Shown here: positions 11,186 through 21,699 of the stretch, piece by piece
How the letters are laid out: each line of letters starts with the position of its first letter
How positions within the stretch are numbered: position 1 is the first letter of the stretch
From: Welwitschia mirabilis
Lineage: Eukaryota > Gnetophyta > Gnetopsida > Welwitschiales
Assembly (NCBI GenBank): GCA_051453625.1
Contig: JBOZIK010000001.1
Coordinates: forward strand, 17,200,337-17,240,658
DNA length: 40,322 nucleotides
Direction of reading: 5' to 3'
Notes under the pieces: generated by a model
Databases searched by the model: none
The model's input: the letters and a program-made list of their open reading frames with translations, nothing else
What the model was told of the DNA's origin: nothing
Made by a program: the position numbers and the translations under genes

Positions 11186-11225
11186 TATCATCCCCTCCAT
11201 CGTCTGGACGACCACCTGGACGATA
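11186..11225. promoter_or_regulatory. 40-bp tetrad motif 3, forward LTR
   Basis: Arms TATCATCC and GGACGATA, core ATCGTCTGGACGAC. It starts 124 bases after motif 2, as in LTR A0, and ends about 124 bases before the TATA box. Confidence 0.8.
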
Positions 11226-11348
11226 CTGCCTTCTAATACTTTTACACATTGTATTCCCGAGTTGTCGCTTGTTAATTGCGACTTTCCCTTTCTTGTTCGC
11301 TAGAGTTTCTATTATACTTTTCTACTAGTCCTTTTCTCCTTTTTTGCC

Positions 11349-11356
11349 TATAAATA
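11349..11356 (+). promoter_or_regulatory. TATA box of the family-A LTR
   Basis: TATAAATA in the context GCCTATAAATAAAGG, followed by a pyrimidine-rich stretch, the usual arrangement at the U3/R border of plant LTRs. The same place in LTR A1 (about 28449) has decayed to TTAATAAATAG. Confidence 0.7.
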
Positions 11357-11918
11357 AAGGTCTCCCCCTCGATCCCTAATCATCTTCGACAGTACCTGGC
11401 ATTCTCATGATAAGAGATCTTGAGACCGGAGAACCATCTTGTAATCCATAGAGATGTTACCTTATTGTTGGATGGCGTATCCTCCTTTAAGGAATGGAGA
11501 CTTTGTGATACAGATGCACTTTTACATTTCAACATGAATTACTCTTTTTAATTGCAGGAACTTATCCCTCATAGTTTATGTTATTCTAGATTTGTGATAG
11601 GTTTCTTTAATTATATAGATTATGAGGGTAGCCTTCGTTAAGATTGAGCTTAATTAGATTAGGTGCATTGCTGTTTCTTTTCATAGATTAGTTTGCATTA
11701 GCATCTTTTATTTCCATGCACTGCAATTTAAATTAATAGATTAAAGTTAAATATTTGTCTTTGAAATCAAATCTTTATTATCCATACCATTGGCCTTCGA
11801 TGGAATTACGACATTTGGATCACTTCTTCTATACTAGTGTGTTGTATTTTGCATTTTATTTATAATTAACAGGATTGAATTTGAAGCATGAAACATTGCA
11901 CAAATACACACTGCAATA

Positions 11919-12545
11919 GGAATACTAAGAGTCTAAGAAATAAGAAATGCCTCTAATGATACCAAAAATACCACTGATCCTATAGCCTCAAAGTTTATTA
12001 CAACTTTTTTCATAATAAAGGAAGTGCAACCACTATCATCGGAGTAGAAACCTATGAAGCATGACCAACTAACCCCCAAGTGGAGTTCCATAGCTACTAA
12101 CACTATCAATGTTTTCTTTTAGAAAAATTTATCCTAGTGTGATAGAACATTATGACACCAATGTATTTTTTTTTTTGAAGTATAAAACATAATAGATCAT
12201 AGTCATTATTTATTTTTTTTTAAAAAAAATTCCCATATGATGACACACTCAAAAAGATGAAGCTGAATAAATGAGATAAAAGATAGAAAAGAATACTCTC
12301 AAACAATTTAAAACCTTAATACCATTAAAAAAGGAATAAAAAACGAATGCTTCTTCATTCAAATAATATTCATATACATGGGAATATCTTAAGATTGGAT
12401 GAATTCAATCTTACCATTGTAAATACCCAAGTATAAATACTAGTTATAAAAATTCATAAAGTAATATATAAGTCAAGTTTGAAAGATAATCAGGTAATAT
12501 CATAATATCAACCCAAGAAGTAGGCTAAGAAAGAACTCAGATAGG
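11919..12545 (-). mobile_element. Post-integrase noncoding region of copy A2
   Basis: The reverse complement of this stretch aligns with 35100-35740 of A1 over its whole length (for example CCTCTAATGATAC at 11950 against GTATCATTAGAGG at 35696). No open frame is seen in either copy. The similarity stops abruptly at the forward LTR, so the rest of the A2 3' end (G-rich tract, extra ORF, 3' LTR) is missing. Confidence 0.8.
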
Positions 12546-13885
12546 GAGGAAGTCCTCCTCATCAAGGGGAACCTCTAAAATAAGTGCTTCTATCATATTC
12601 ACAATTGCATCTAAAGGTCCTTTATATAATTTCACCTATTATCCAGTAACCTTCTGAATATCTCTAGTCTTTAGGTCTAAAATCTTAACTAAGCTATTAG
12701 GATGCACTTTCTCTATAAGGTAAGAATCTAACCATTTAGAGGTCAACTTCTTATTCAAAAAATTAATGCTACTATTATTTAACAAGAAACGTTAACTATG
12801 TTTAAACTTTTTATGAAATGTCTTTTTATCATTTTGAACTTTACTTGGAATTTATAGATTGATGATGTATGGCACAAATTCTTTTTTATTAAGATGGTTT
12901 AATTGGGCTAATCTATATTTAAGGTTTTCATGAAAATCTACAAAATTAAGTTAATGAGATGCATGATAAGAATTATAACATACATTAATAGGTAATACAT
13001 AAACTTTATCATACATAAGTTCATAAATTAAAAAACTAAGAGAAGTACATCAAGTATGGTAAGCACAAAGTATATGATATAGTTTAGAGGTCCAAGACTT
13101 TTTATTAATAAAGATACATTTTTATAACATTTTCTTTATTTCTTTATTAGAATTTTCAAATTATCTATTAGTCTATGAATGATGAGCATAATATACTATA
13201 TGTTTTATACCAATAAACAAAAAAAGTTTTCTAAAAATCTGATTAATGAAATAAGTACTCTGATAACTAATGATAAATCTAGGAAAACCAAATCTCTAAA
13301 AGATATGAGTTTTATAAAAATAATAAATAGTTTAGACATCATTCAAAGAAGTAGGTATAGCTTCAACCAATTTAATCACATAATCCATAGTTACTAAAAT
13401 ACAATTCTTATCAAAAGATGATGAATGAATAGTGCTTATGAAATCAATACCCCAATAATCAAAAGGCTTACACTTAAGAGTAGGTTTGAGGGGCATTTCT
13501 TATAAATGAATAAGGCTACCATAATGCTGACAAGGATTATAGCTTCTAGAAAAATCAAAAGAATCACAAAAAAAGAGTCAGCCACTAAAAACTAGAATGA
13601 AGTATTTTTATTGTTGTTTTGTGTCCACTAAAAGTGTCCTCCATAAACACCACCATGATAAAGATGAAGAATTTTAGGTATTTCCCAATTAGACACATAT
13701 TTTATCATGATTTGGTCTTTACACCTATGATACAAATGTGGCTCTATCTATTCATAGTAACCTATTCTATAAAAAACGAATTTTCATTAATTATAGACCT
13801 AATGTTGTAGTGTTTTCATGATTACAAGATAGTTAACATTGTTCACATAGTAAGGAGGAGGATAAGAAGAAGATACAATGAAAAG
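12546..13885 (-). pseudogene. Integrase of family-A copy A2
   Basis: The reverse complement runs parallel to 33780-35115 of A1. It has the start after RNase H (decayed PPPYYVN, then NYLV), the zinc-binding region (PKILHLYHGGVYGGHF), the core, and a C-terminal end whose last conserved words match A1 (AGTGCTTATTTTAGAGG). Integrase joins the cDNA to the host chromosome. This copy has numerous stops and frameshifts and cannot encode protein. The short plus-strand frames in this interval are shadows. Confidence 0.8.
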
Positions 13886-14499
13886 CTACTCATCATAAAA
13901 TGAATCATCAATAATAGAATCATATGGAGGAGGAAAAAAATGAGATAAGTGATGATTAATAGAATTATACTTTCTTACTTTATCTATGATGGTCAAGTTA
14001 AACTCTTGCATAAGAAGGATCTATATAATCAAACATGCACTAGAATCTTTCTTAGTCATGAGGTAATAAATGGCATCATGATCAGTGTAAATATTTATAT
14101 GAAAGCCAAAAAGATAATGTCTAAGAGAATAAAGGCAAAAGAAAATGGGAAGCATCTCTTTTTCTATAGTGGTATCATTAATTTGAGCTCTAGATAAAGA
14201 TTTGCTATGATAAGATATAACAGAAAAATTATTTTCATATTTTTAACAAAGAATTCCACCTATTGCAAAATTACTCACATCATGCATGAATTCAAAATAT
14301 TTTTCTAATTAGGTCCTACTACTATAGGAGTATAAGAAATTTTACATTTAATCCTATTAAAATAAAGTTGACAAGATTTGTTTCATTCAAATTGGACTTC
14401 TTTCTCTAGTAATAAGTGAAAGCGTTTACAAATATTAACATGATCATGAATGAACTGATGATAAAAATCACAATAACCAAGAAAAGATTTAATTTTTTT
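13886..14499 (-). pseudogene. RNase H and RT tether of copy A2
   Basis: The minus strand gives MHDVSNFAIGGIL (the first catalytic Asp of gypsy RNase H in 'tDASd.aiGavL'), SYHSKSLSRAQIN, TTIEKEMLPIFFCLYSLRHY (family pattern 'yTtTEkElLAvvfal.kfR.YL'), INIYTDHDAIYYLM, and the terminal NHHLSHF, where 'aDhLSR' is expected. The end lies at the CTACTCATCATAAAATG block (13886), equal to the RNase H end of A1 at 33757. Confidence 0.8.
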
Positions 14500-15135
14500 A
14501 ACATTTGTAATGGGACTTACGTTTTGAATAATGTCTACCTTTAAATTTTCCATCTTAATCCTCTCTTTCTAGATATAGTGACCTAAAACAACTCCACTTT
14601 CTTTAAGAAATAAATTCTTTTCCCAAGTTAAGTGTAGGCCACTAGAAATACAATGATTAAGGGCTTTCTATAATTAATTTAAAATTTTTTTAAACATTTC
14701 AGCATAATAGAGGAGTCATCAATAAAAATATCAATAGAATCCTTAAGCATATCAGAAAAAATTCCCATCATATCATACTAAAAAGTAGCAGGAGCATTAC
14801 AAAGACTAAAAGGCATGTAACTAAAATCAAAAGTACCAAAAAGAGAAGTAAAAGTGGTTTTGGCTTGATCCTCACTAGCAATGTAAACTTGGTTGTAACT
14901 ATTATAACTACCAAAAAAATAGTAAAATGCATAACCCTTAATGCTCTTAAGAATATAATAAGAAAAGGTAAAAGAGAGTGGTCTTTTTTAGTTACCTCAC
15001 TTAGTTTTCTAAAGTCTATACACATTCTTCATTTCCCATATTTTTGAAGGACTACCATTAAGGGACTAGTCCACTTACTATTAACAATTAAATAAATAAT
15101 TTTACCATTTATTAATTTTATAATTTCATTTTTAC
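14500..15135 (-). pseudogene. Reverse transcriptase of copy A2
   Basis: The frame from 15025 reads MCIDFRKLSEVTKKDHSLL, the hallmark 'mCiDyRkLN.aT.kD.fPLP' of gypsy RT. It then shifts frame. The second frame continues as EDQAKTTFTSLFGTF and LCNAPATF, and the catalytic block reads IFIDDSSI with both aspartates kept (codons at 14715-14720). The homologous block in A1 has lost the second Asp. Frameshifts and stops make it non-functional. The plus-strand frame 14865-15047 is a shadow of this domain. Confidence 0.85.
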
Positions 15136-15789
15136 AATTTGTTTAAGTATTAAATTGAGTTTACATTAGGGTTGTCTCATAGGTTTAGCATTTTTCTTTA
15201 AGGTAGATTTTATGTTGAATAATGGGAGTAGATATGGCTATTAAATCATTATGGGACCAAGCAAATGAATTTACCTTAGATTATATAAGAGAGACTAGAC
15301 TCAATTCTTATTAAGGGGTAATATTTTTGTTGATGATCAAAGGTTTATTTAGGTTACTATTTAGGAAAATGTTTTTTAGTCCACTGTCTAAAGATTTCAC
15401 ATTCAAATTTAAGCTCAGATTCTTATTTTCTATAAATTTTAGAAAAATAGACTATCATCTCAGAGTATTATCTAGATGTTAGTAGTGGATGACCATCCTT
15501 AAAATTAGAAATCTTAAGTCTACTAAATTCTTGAAATTCTACATAATTAATAGACTTAGACTCTCTACTCTCTAGATGGAAAAATTTAGTTTTTATACGA
15601 TCTAAATTAAGTTGATCTTCAAAAACATAGAAGTTGTTTACTTTCAATTTATTATCAAACAAGGTTGATTTGTGAAGCATAGAACATTTTTCCTTAAGTG
15701 GATAGTGCTATAAAAATAGTGTTGGCTTAATTTCTTCCTCCACACTCAAATTGTTTTTTAAGTATTTTTTGCCATATTAAAAACTCTTA
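15136..15789 (-). pseudogene. Protease-RT linker of copy A2
   Basis: The reverse complement aligns with 31850-32480 of A1. The frame 15468-15680 (LFDNKLKVNNFYVFEDQ...ESKSINYVEFQEFSRL) matches A1 near 31978-32125, where the same words appear with stops (for example SLSIM and NSKNLANLRF). The comparison suggests an ancestral coding linker between protease and RT with no recognised domain. Confidence 0.65.
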
Positions 15790-16160
15790 TTCAAACTTTT
15801 TATTTCTAAAATAAAATTCCATCAAATTAGTTCTTGTATTTATAATACAATTGGGTATTAGAAAAAAATCTCTACCTAGAAGTAAAGGATATCATCTATT
15901 GTGCTTAACTTCTATAATGACAACATCAATGTGGTAGACATCTTCTTCTATCTAAATAATCAAATCCTTAATCACACCTAATGGTTTCTTCACAAATGAA
16001 TCAACTAGTTTTAAGATAATTTGTAGATTCTCCTCTTGTTTTATAACCTAAATTTATGATAAATATGTAAGGGCATGATGTCAACACTAGCTCCAATATT
16101 AATCAAGGCTTTGCTTATCCTACGGTTTCCTTCTAAAGTAACACTTAGATCTTTAAACTT
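15790..16160 (-). pseudogene. Aspartic protease of copy A2
   Basis: The reverse complement gives GNRRISKALINIGASVDIMPLHIY. This is the retropepsin active-site block, but the catalytic Asp of D-I-G-A-S is Asn (codon at 16098-16100), a single G-to-A change. A1 keeps Asp there (31537-31539). The enzyme would cut the Gag-Pol polyprotein; this copy is dead by this residue alone. Downstream it keeps the 'LLLG..F' region. Confidence 0.85.
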
Positions 16161-18027
16161 TAGACATTTTAGAAAACTAAGTTATTAATAGATTGAGCTA
16201 GAAAAACTTTGTTAGGATGGTATGCTTTCCCTTTCTTCTAATAAAGTCTTTTCATAGCTTGAAATATGTTGGGTTTTCTTGTAAAATTTATTAAAATGAC
16301 AGGTTGATGCTCATATTTTTCATTAATTCTTTTATATGATGATAAAAATAGAATTTATGTTAAGCTAATCAAGCCATGGTGTAGTAGGTATTTTACGTAA
16401 GGAATTTTTCTTTTTTTTTGCTTAATAAAGAAGGAATAGAATGTTTTTTAAAGATTTCTCTGTCTTCTTCTTCATCATTTTTATTACTTTGTGATGTTGA
16501 AGCCTCATGGGTGAGAGGAATTGTGTCATTTTCACTTCTTGTCACCATCTTACAATATTTTCTAACTTCTTTTGGACTTGGTAAATATTGAGTGGCAAGC
16601 GAACTTTATTGTAGGATACTCACAAGATTTTCAATGATTGTGTTTATCTTTTTAATTTTTAAGTTTGTGTTTTCTTATGATTTTCTCAACTCCTTAATGA
16701 AATTCCTAAGAGGATCACTTTGGTTTTGGGAGTTGGATGAGCTTGCTAAGTTATTTACGTTATTACATTGAAAGTTCATGTTCTTAAATCTTTTCTTAAA
16801 AGGTTGAAAGTTAGGAGGTTTTCTTGAAAATTTTTGAAGTTGGGGTTTTTACTTTTCCTAGGTTGAAATTTGTTATGATTTTAGAATTGTCTTTGATTTT
16901 GGTTTTTGTTGTAGTTTGAGGAGCTTTAGTTAAAAGCAATACTTCCTCATAAATTATCTCTTTGTAATTTAGAAGTAAAGGACATTATTTGGTAATATGA
17001 TAACTATCCTCACATAAATCATAGGTAGGAACTACAACTTCACTCTTCCTAGTTGCCATCTTAGCATTAAAAAACATTTGTGTTACTTTTCTAAGGTTGA
17101 AGTAAAATCCTTTATTATAATTGATGGATTTATTTTTAGCTCTTATTTTATTTTTTTTCACATTTTACCTTCTTTATATCTTTAGTGATTTGGCCTATGA
17201 TTCGAATTTCTCTAGGTGAGAATTTAGGCCATGTTTGACTTACTTCTACCAAATATTCCAACACTTTTAAAACATCTTCCAAGGTTTGGTTTAATAAGTT
17301 ACCTTTACATGAAAAATTTATAAGTTACTTTATCTAATTATTTAATCCATTATAAAAGTATTCTACTAGTTCTAACTATGAAAAGTTATCTATAGGATTT
17401 AAATGTAAAGCAATAAAGAATCTCTCATACACAGAGACATACTCTTCATTAGGCAATTGTTGGAAGTTGATAACTTCTTTCTTATGTTTTTAGATCATGG
17501 TTTCACTTATAAATCTCTTGATAAAGGCTTTTTAAACTTGATTTTAAGATTTTGAGCTTTTATGGTGAATCATTCTTAGCCATATTTTAGCCTTATCTTA
17601 TAAAGTTATGAGGAAGATGACCATGTAGGTTCTATCACTTATGCATTTTTTTACTATTTTTAAAAGTGAGAACTAATTGTTTTATATCGACAATGTGTTT
17701 CAATGGATCCTCATAGGATTCATCACTTAAATTAGTATATCTATTTATGTTTCATAGTTCAACATTATCACCAAGAGGTAGGTCAAAGGGAGTTTGTATT
17801 TCACATTTCTTATTTGCAATAAGATCTCTAAGGGTGACATGGGCATTGGTATGTATAAAAGTGGTTGTAGGGATTCCAATAACAAAGGATGAATTTGGTA
17901 AGATAGGTTGATTTGACTTTTGGGATGAGGTAGATATGGTTGAAAATGAGAAATCTTTATTTAAAAAATCATCTAAAAAAATTTCTTTAGTTAAATCAAA
18001 CTCGACAAAAATGGAAGTAGATATCAT
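16161..18027 (-). pseudogene. Gag of copy A2
   Basis: The first 91 codons (18027 down to 17752) are open: MISTSIFVEFDL, then QKSNQPILPNSSFVIG and TPFDLPLGDNVEL, collinear with the decayed start in A1 at 29682. The gag core near 17620-17560 reads TYMVIFLITL, then DKAKIWLRMI. The zinc knuckle at about 17035-16990 reads YDLCEDSYHITK followed by a stop and CPLL; the two copies together imply a C-x2-C-x4-H-x4-C knuckle. Gag would form the particle and bind the RNA. The start codon was chosen because it opens the longest conserved frame. Later parts are broken by stops. Confidence 0.75.
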
Positions 18028-18294
18028 AGGAATTTTTAAATATTAGGTACCTTTGTTGTGTTCACCTAAATTATTTTCCAGGTCTTTCAAATATTCTCAG
18101 ATTTTTTTTTCAATAAACAACCACTCTCTTTAGTTATTTTTTTAACTATATTTTACCATACATGCTCAGTATTGGATGCATAGAGTGTCATCCATGAAGT
18201 CATCTTGATGACAAAAATACAAAAATCATAAATAAGAAAAAAGTAGAAAATAGAAATGAAAAACTAATAGATACAAAAAACTCTAAAATCAGAC

Positions 18295-18335
18295 TATCGT
18301 ACACTTGAGTCATCTAGACGATAGAGGGAATGAGG
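18295..18335. promoter_or_regulatory. Tetrad motif, A2 leader
   Basis: Core GTCATCTAGACGAT with a left arm TATCGTAC; the right arm is weak (GAATGAGG). Confidence 0.55.
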
Positions 18336-18397
18336 GGAAAAACCCTAAAAAAGCTTTTAACAAAAACAGAAATAGAAAACTTATGACATAGAAGTCA

Positions 18398-18436
18398 TTA
18401 TCATCACACATCATCTGGATAATAAAATAAATAACT
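18398..18436. promoter_or_regulatory. Tetrad motif, A2 leader (decayed)
   Basis: Core ATCATCTGGATAAT and left arm TTATCATC are visible; the right arm is lost. Confidence 0.45.
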
Positions 18437-19298
18437 AACTTTTTATTACAAAACAGAGGGAAAAATTTTATTTGAAAATAGAAAAACTAATAGTATGAAA
18501 AAAAAAGCTACACTACTATAGATAATAATATACCACTATTGTAGGTAATCACCCAAACCAAAATACCTATTAGAGAAAAGACAACTCTCAAACTCTAAAC
18601 AATTTTTATAGTGTGTATTTATGTAATGTTACATCCTTAGTAAACTTAAATCCTATCAATCACAAATATTTACACAAACACAATACATTAATATAGACAG
18701 GAGTGATCTAAATGTCATAATCCATCAAAGGCCAAAGTAGAAAATAAGAGAGTTACTTTCCACAAAGAAAATATTTGTATTATAACTACAAAAATAACTT
18801 GTAATACATGAAAGTAAAATGTAGTACACTCATGTAAATCCAATCTAAGAAAAGAAAATAATAATACATATAACCTAAATCAACCATATGTAACCTTGAG
18901 AAACATTGCCCTCATAACCTATATCACTAGAGAAACTATCACCAGATCAAAAGTAACATGCATTGAAATCATAAAAGGAAAGTTTTATATTAAGTTTTGA
19001 ACCACATCTGTGTTACAAATTAGCAACATCTTAATGGAGGATACACCATTCAAGACTAAGAAAAAATTCTCTCTACAACTATAAGGATGGATCTTTGGCC
19101 TTTTGATCTCTTATCAAGAGAATTTTAAGTGTAAATAAAGATGAGTAGGAGTTGAGGACAAGATTACTATTTATTGATACATAAGAACATAAGAAAATAG
19201 ATAGAAAGGCACAGGTAGAATTGAAATGATTAAGTGAGAAGAAATAAACACACATGTGATAGAAGTTAGTTGAATGTTCAGTGCAGGTATTATAATTG

Positions 19299-19338
19299 TG
19301 TCATCTAGAAGGTTGTCCAGATAATGGAAGAGACAATA
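19299..19338. promoter_or_regulatory. 40-bp tetrad motif 3, LTR A2
   Basis: In LTR sense, arms TATTGTCT and AGATGACA with core ATTATCTGGACAAC. It is still exactly 40 bases although most CpGs have turned to TpG or CpA. Confidence 0.7.
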
Positions 19339-19408
19339 CCATCTCATAATTAATCTATACTAGTTGTTAGATATATCACAATTAGCATCTCTATTGGCAT
19401 TAATTGTT

Positions 19409-19448
19409 TTTTTTTCTATATAATCATATAGATGATGAGGTGGTTGAT
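19409..19448. promoter_or_regulatory. Tetrad motif 2, LTR A2 (decayed)
   Basis: GATGATGAGGTGG at 19431-19443 equals the reverse complement of the CCACCTCATCGTC part of motif 2. The other half is eroded. Confidence 0.5.
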
Positions 19449-19683
19449 GGCCTCTTACAATTCTTCAATCAATAAATTAGTCTCAATGTGTTGTGGAAAG
19501 TTAATCAGAAATGTAAAGTTTTTAGATTTACTCAAAATGCTATAAGTCATCATGGAAATTTGATGTTTTCATCTCTTTCATCTCAACTCTCCATTATTTT
19601 GGCAATTAAGCATTTACCTGTTTATTAACTTGCAAAACAACTTAGAATACACTATCAAATATGTGTAAGTTGGTAGTGCAACA

Positions 19684-20765
19684 AATGCTCATATTAAACT
19701 TGCCCACATTGCAATTTGAATCCATTGACCACACTAGCCAAACTTTTGCAATTAGTAAATATAATTTTGTGCTCAAACAAGATTTTGCATTAAACCCTAA
19801 AAGATTCATCCTTAATTTATGCTTAAACATAACTAGAAAAAAATAAGAGAGTCACAAAAATCTTTTTACAATGGCTAGACTTGATATTGAAATATGAAAT
19901 TTCTTTAAATCTATTGCAACAAAGAATTTTAATATCTTTACTTGTCTCAATTAGCATTAAGCTTATAAAAGATAATGTGAAAACTGAGAGATTAATGTAA
20001 AGTACAATATTAATATCCATCAAATAAATAGCAAATCGATGGCTTATAGGTATGAATTATAAACGAATATAAAGAATAAAGATTAATACAAATGAATTGA
20101 ATAAAAAATGTAAGATGATATTAATGAAAAAGATAATAAAAATATAAACATTAAGTTCTACAAAAATAAAATACAAGAATTTAGTAACCTTAAGATGAAG
20201 TTTACCAATGGTTAAATGCAAGTTTATTTGGTTGAATCTAGCATTTGATTTTAGCTTTGAAGTTTGTGCATAAGCTTATCTAACTCATTTCCAATGACTC
20301 AAGCACCACCATTTTTAATGTTCTAGCTGGTGAAAGAAATCCTATTTTATTCATGATAAAACTCCATCTTTGAATACAAACATAAGTTAATCTTCATTCC
20401 TTGTCAAGGTTCACCTATTTATGCAGAAAAGGTCTTATGATTTACAATTATCTAATAAAGTAGTGTAAGAATGCCAATGGATTAAACTGTAATCCTCATG
20501 CCTTTCTATTCCTTTACCATTTCTTTAGCAATATCCTCTCTAATCTTCTTCAAAGAAAGTTTAAGGAGGCTGATCTTTCAAGCTAGATAAGAGGTGGCTC
20601 TAATGTTTCCTCCTATGAATCTTATAGAAAATTCTATAGGCTAAGATGGATCGAAATTTGGTGGCATCTTTATGAATGTAAATGTTCTTTTAATTCTATT
20701 ATTTTATCTTTTGATCCATAGTGATAGAAACTTACTGCCATTAAAGTCCATTTTCAAATGTCTTA
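19684..20765. other. No recognisable gene
   Basis: Flank of A2. Short open frames on both strands at 19642-20023 have no motif. I looked for a continuation of the LINE RT interrupted at 10712 and found none. Confidence 0.5.
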
Positions 20766-21005
20766 TATAATAATTTTTTAATTAAAGGTTTTTAAGGAAT
20801 TTATATATACTAAATGCCTTAAAATAGCTCTAATTATTAAGGTATCCTTCTAATAAATTACCTAACAATAGATTCTAAAAGGCATTTAAGTTTTTTGTAT
20901 AAAAAACACCTTAAAAGGATTTCATTTAGGTTTTATTTAAGGTAATAATTTTACTTGAGGCATTTACTAAAATAAATTCTTCAAAAATCTTTATTTCTAG
21001 TAGTA
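20766..21005. mobile_element. CACTA-like palindromic MITE
   Basis: The left arm (20781-20825) and the reverse complement of the right arm (20950-20995) share a long diverged inverted repeat, including TAAATGCCT on the left and AGGCATTTA on the right. The right end reads TTTCTAGTAGTA, one base from the CACTA-superfamily terminus TTTCTAGTAGTG. The left end is too decayed to see this. There is no coding capacity, so it is a non-autonomous element of about 240 bp. A 3-bp target duplication could not be confirmed. Confidence 0.6.
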
Positions 21006-21699
21006 CATCCACTTACGAATAAAGTAGTAGCACCTGAATGAAGGATACTTAGTGCAACACTGAGGTAATCTTTTCTTTGTAGCTAATGGATGGATATCTT
21101 ATCCTTCAATCTTATATTACAAAAATATCCCATACAAAAGATGAAAATGGAAGTAAAGATAAAGGAAGGTATTTATAGTTTTATATTCAAGTTCTAGAAG
21201 AAAAGTGCTAAAATTTAGAGAAAAAATTCTAATAACCTACATGGGTTACATGACCCCATTAAAAAGATAATTCACTTCTATTCATACAAAATAGTTCTTG
21301 TCTTATCTGTCATGGGGATAATACTTGGGATGATACTTCACAAGAAGAGATAAGTCATCAGCTTTAAGCCTTATAATCAACTTTATATCTTTATTCCATC
21401 TTAGTAGTGCTATCATCCTAAGTATTGTGGAAATGATAGAGGGCACGACATGTCTCTTTATCTTTTTAGCTTAAGATAAATTAGTCTTTTGCATTATTGA
21501 TATTTCCTTTAAAAAATGAAGTATTACAATATGCCTGAAAAGCCTTCAAATGTGTTAATAATTACATGTATTATTCATTATCTCATTGATTCTCCATAAT
21601 CATTAGAATTACATTTAAACCTATATAAATATACTACAAAAGTACTTAAAATATCCCATTGAAATGCTATAAATTGGCATTGTAACACATCAATACTAT
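21006..21699. other. No recognisable gene; one hairpin
   Basis: Only the inverted repeat at 21318-21428 stands out. The N-terminal RT, protease and gag expected before the family-B RT are not here. Confidence 0.5.
21318..21428. repeat. Inverted repeat with 75-base loop
   Basis: ATAATACTTGGGATGATA (21318-21335) pairs with TATCATCCTAAGTATTGT (21411-21428) at 16 of 18 positions. It may be a remnant of a fold-back element. Confidence 0.5.

Larger units (their letters stand above)
10713..11918 (+). mobile_element. Complete family-A LTR, forward orientation
   Basis: About 1.2 kb, beginning TGTTG and ending CAATA (decayed CAACA), the short inverted ends seen at LTR A1 (TGTTG at 27956, CAACA at 29043). 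U3 holds three 40-bp tetrad motifs, followed by a TATA box at 11349. R and U5 align with 28480-29043. It is bordered on the left by a LINE fragment and on the right directly by the minus-strand element A2, so it is not the LTR of an intact element in place. No PBS follows. Target-site duplications were not found: the left flank ends GTGTC, while the far side of A2 begins AATGC. Confidence 0.85.
18028..18603 (-). mobile_element. 5' leader of copy A2, PBS deleted
   Basis: About 576 bases between LTR and gag, the same length as in A1. Next to the LTR the reverse complement reads GTTTAGAGTTTGAGAG, matching TACTTAGAGTTCAAGAG at 29068 in A1, but the roughly 24 bases holding the primer-binding site in A1 are absent. 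Two tetrad motifs lie within it. Confidence 0.75.
18604..19683 (-). mobile_element. 5' LTR of family-A copy A2
   Basis: The reverse complement begins TGTTG (19683) and runs parallel to the forward LTR at 10713 to its end near 18604. The first 90 bases keep the same words (AACTTGCAAAACAACTTA against TTTTAAGTTGTTTTGCAGG). Length is 1.08 kb, like A1. The TATA region near 19169-19176 has decayed. It is strongly diverged from the other LTRs, so insertion is ancient. The right flank begins AATGC. Confidence 0.85.

Noticed and set aside
1227-11225. Tetrad motifs as a CRISPR array or as MITE terminal repeats
   Set aside because: Units are palindromic, spacers are not unique equal-length inserts, no cas genes exist, and the units sit at fixed places in LTRs, not at ends of a mobile unit.
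10713-11918. Simple solo LTR
   Set aside because: A solo LTR should have matching target duplications and continuous host DNA on both sides. Here the left flank is LINE and the right flank is A2.
13179-14197. Plus-strand small open frames at 13179, 13619 and 13949
   Set aside because: They lie opposite the minus-strand integrase and RNase H of A2. The minus strand carries the conserved words.
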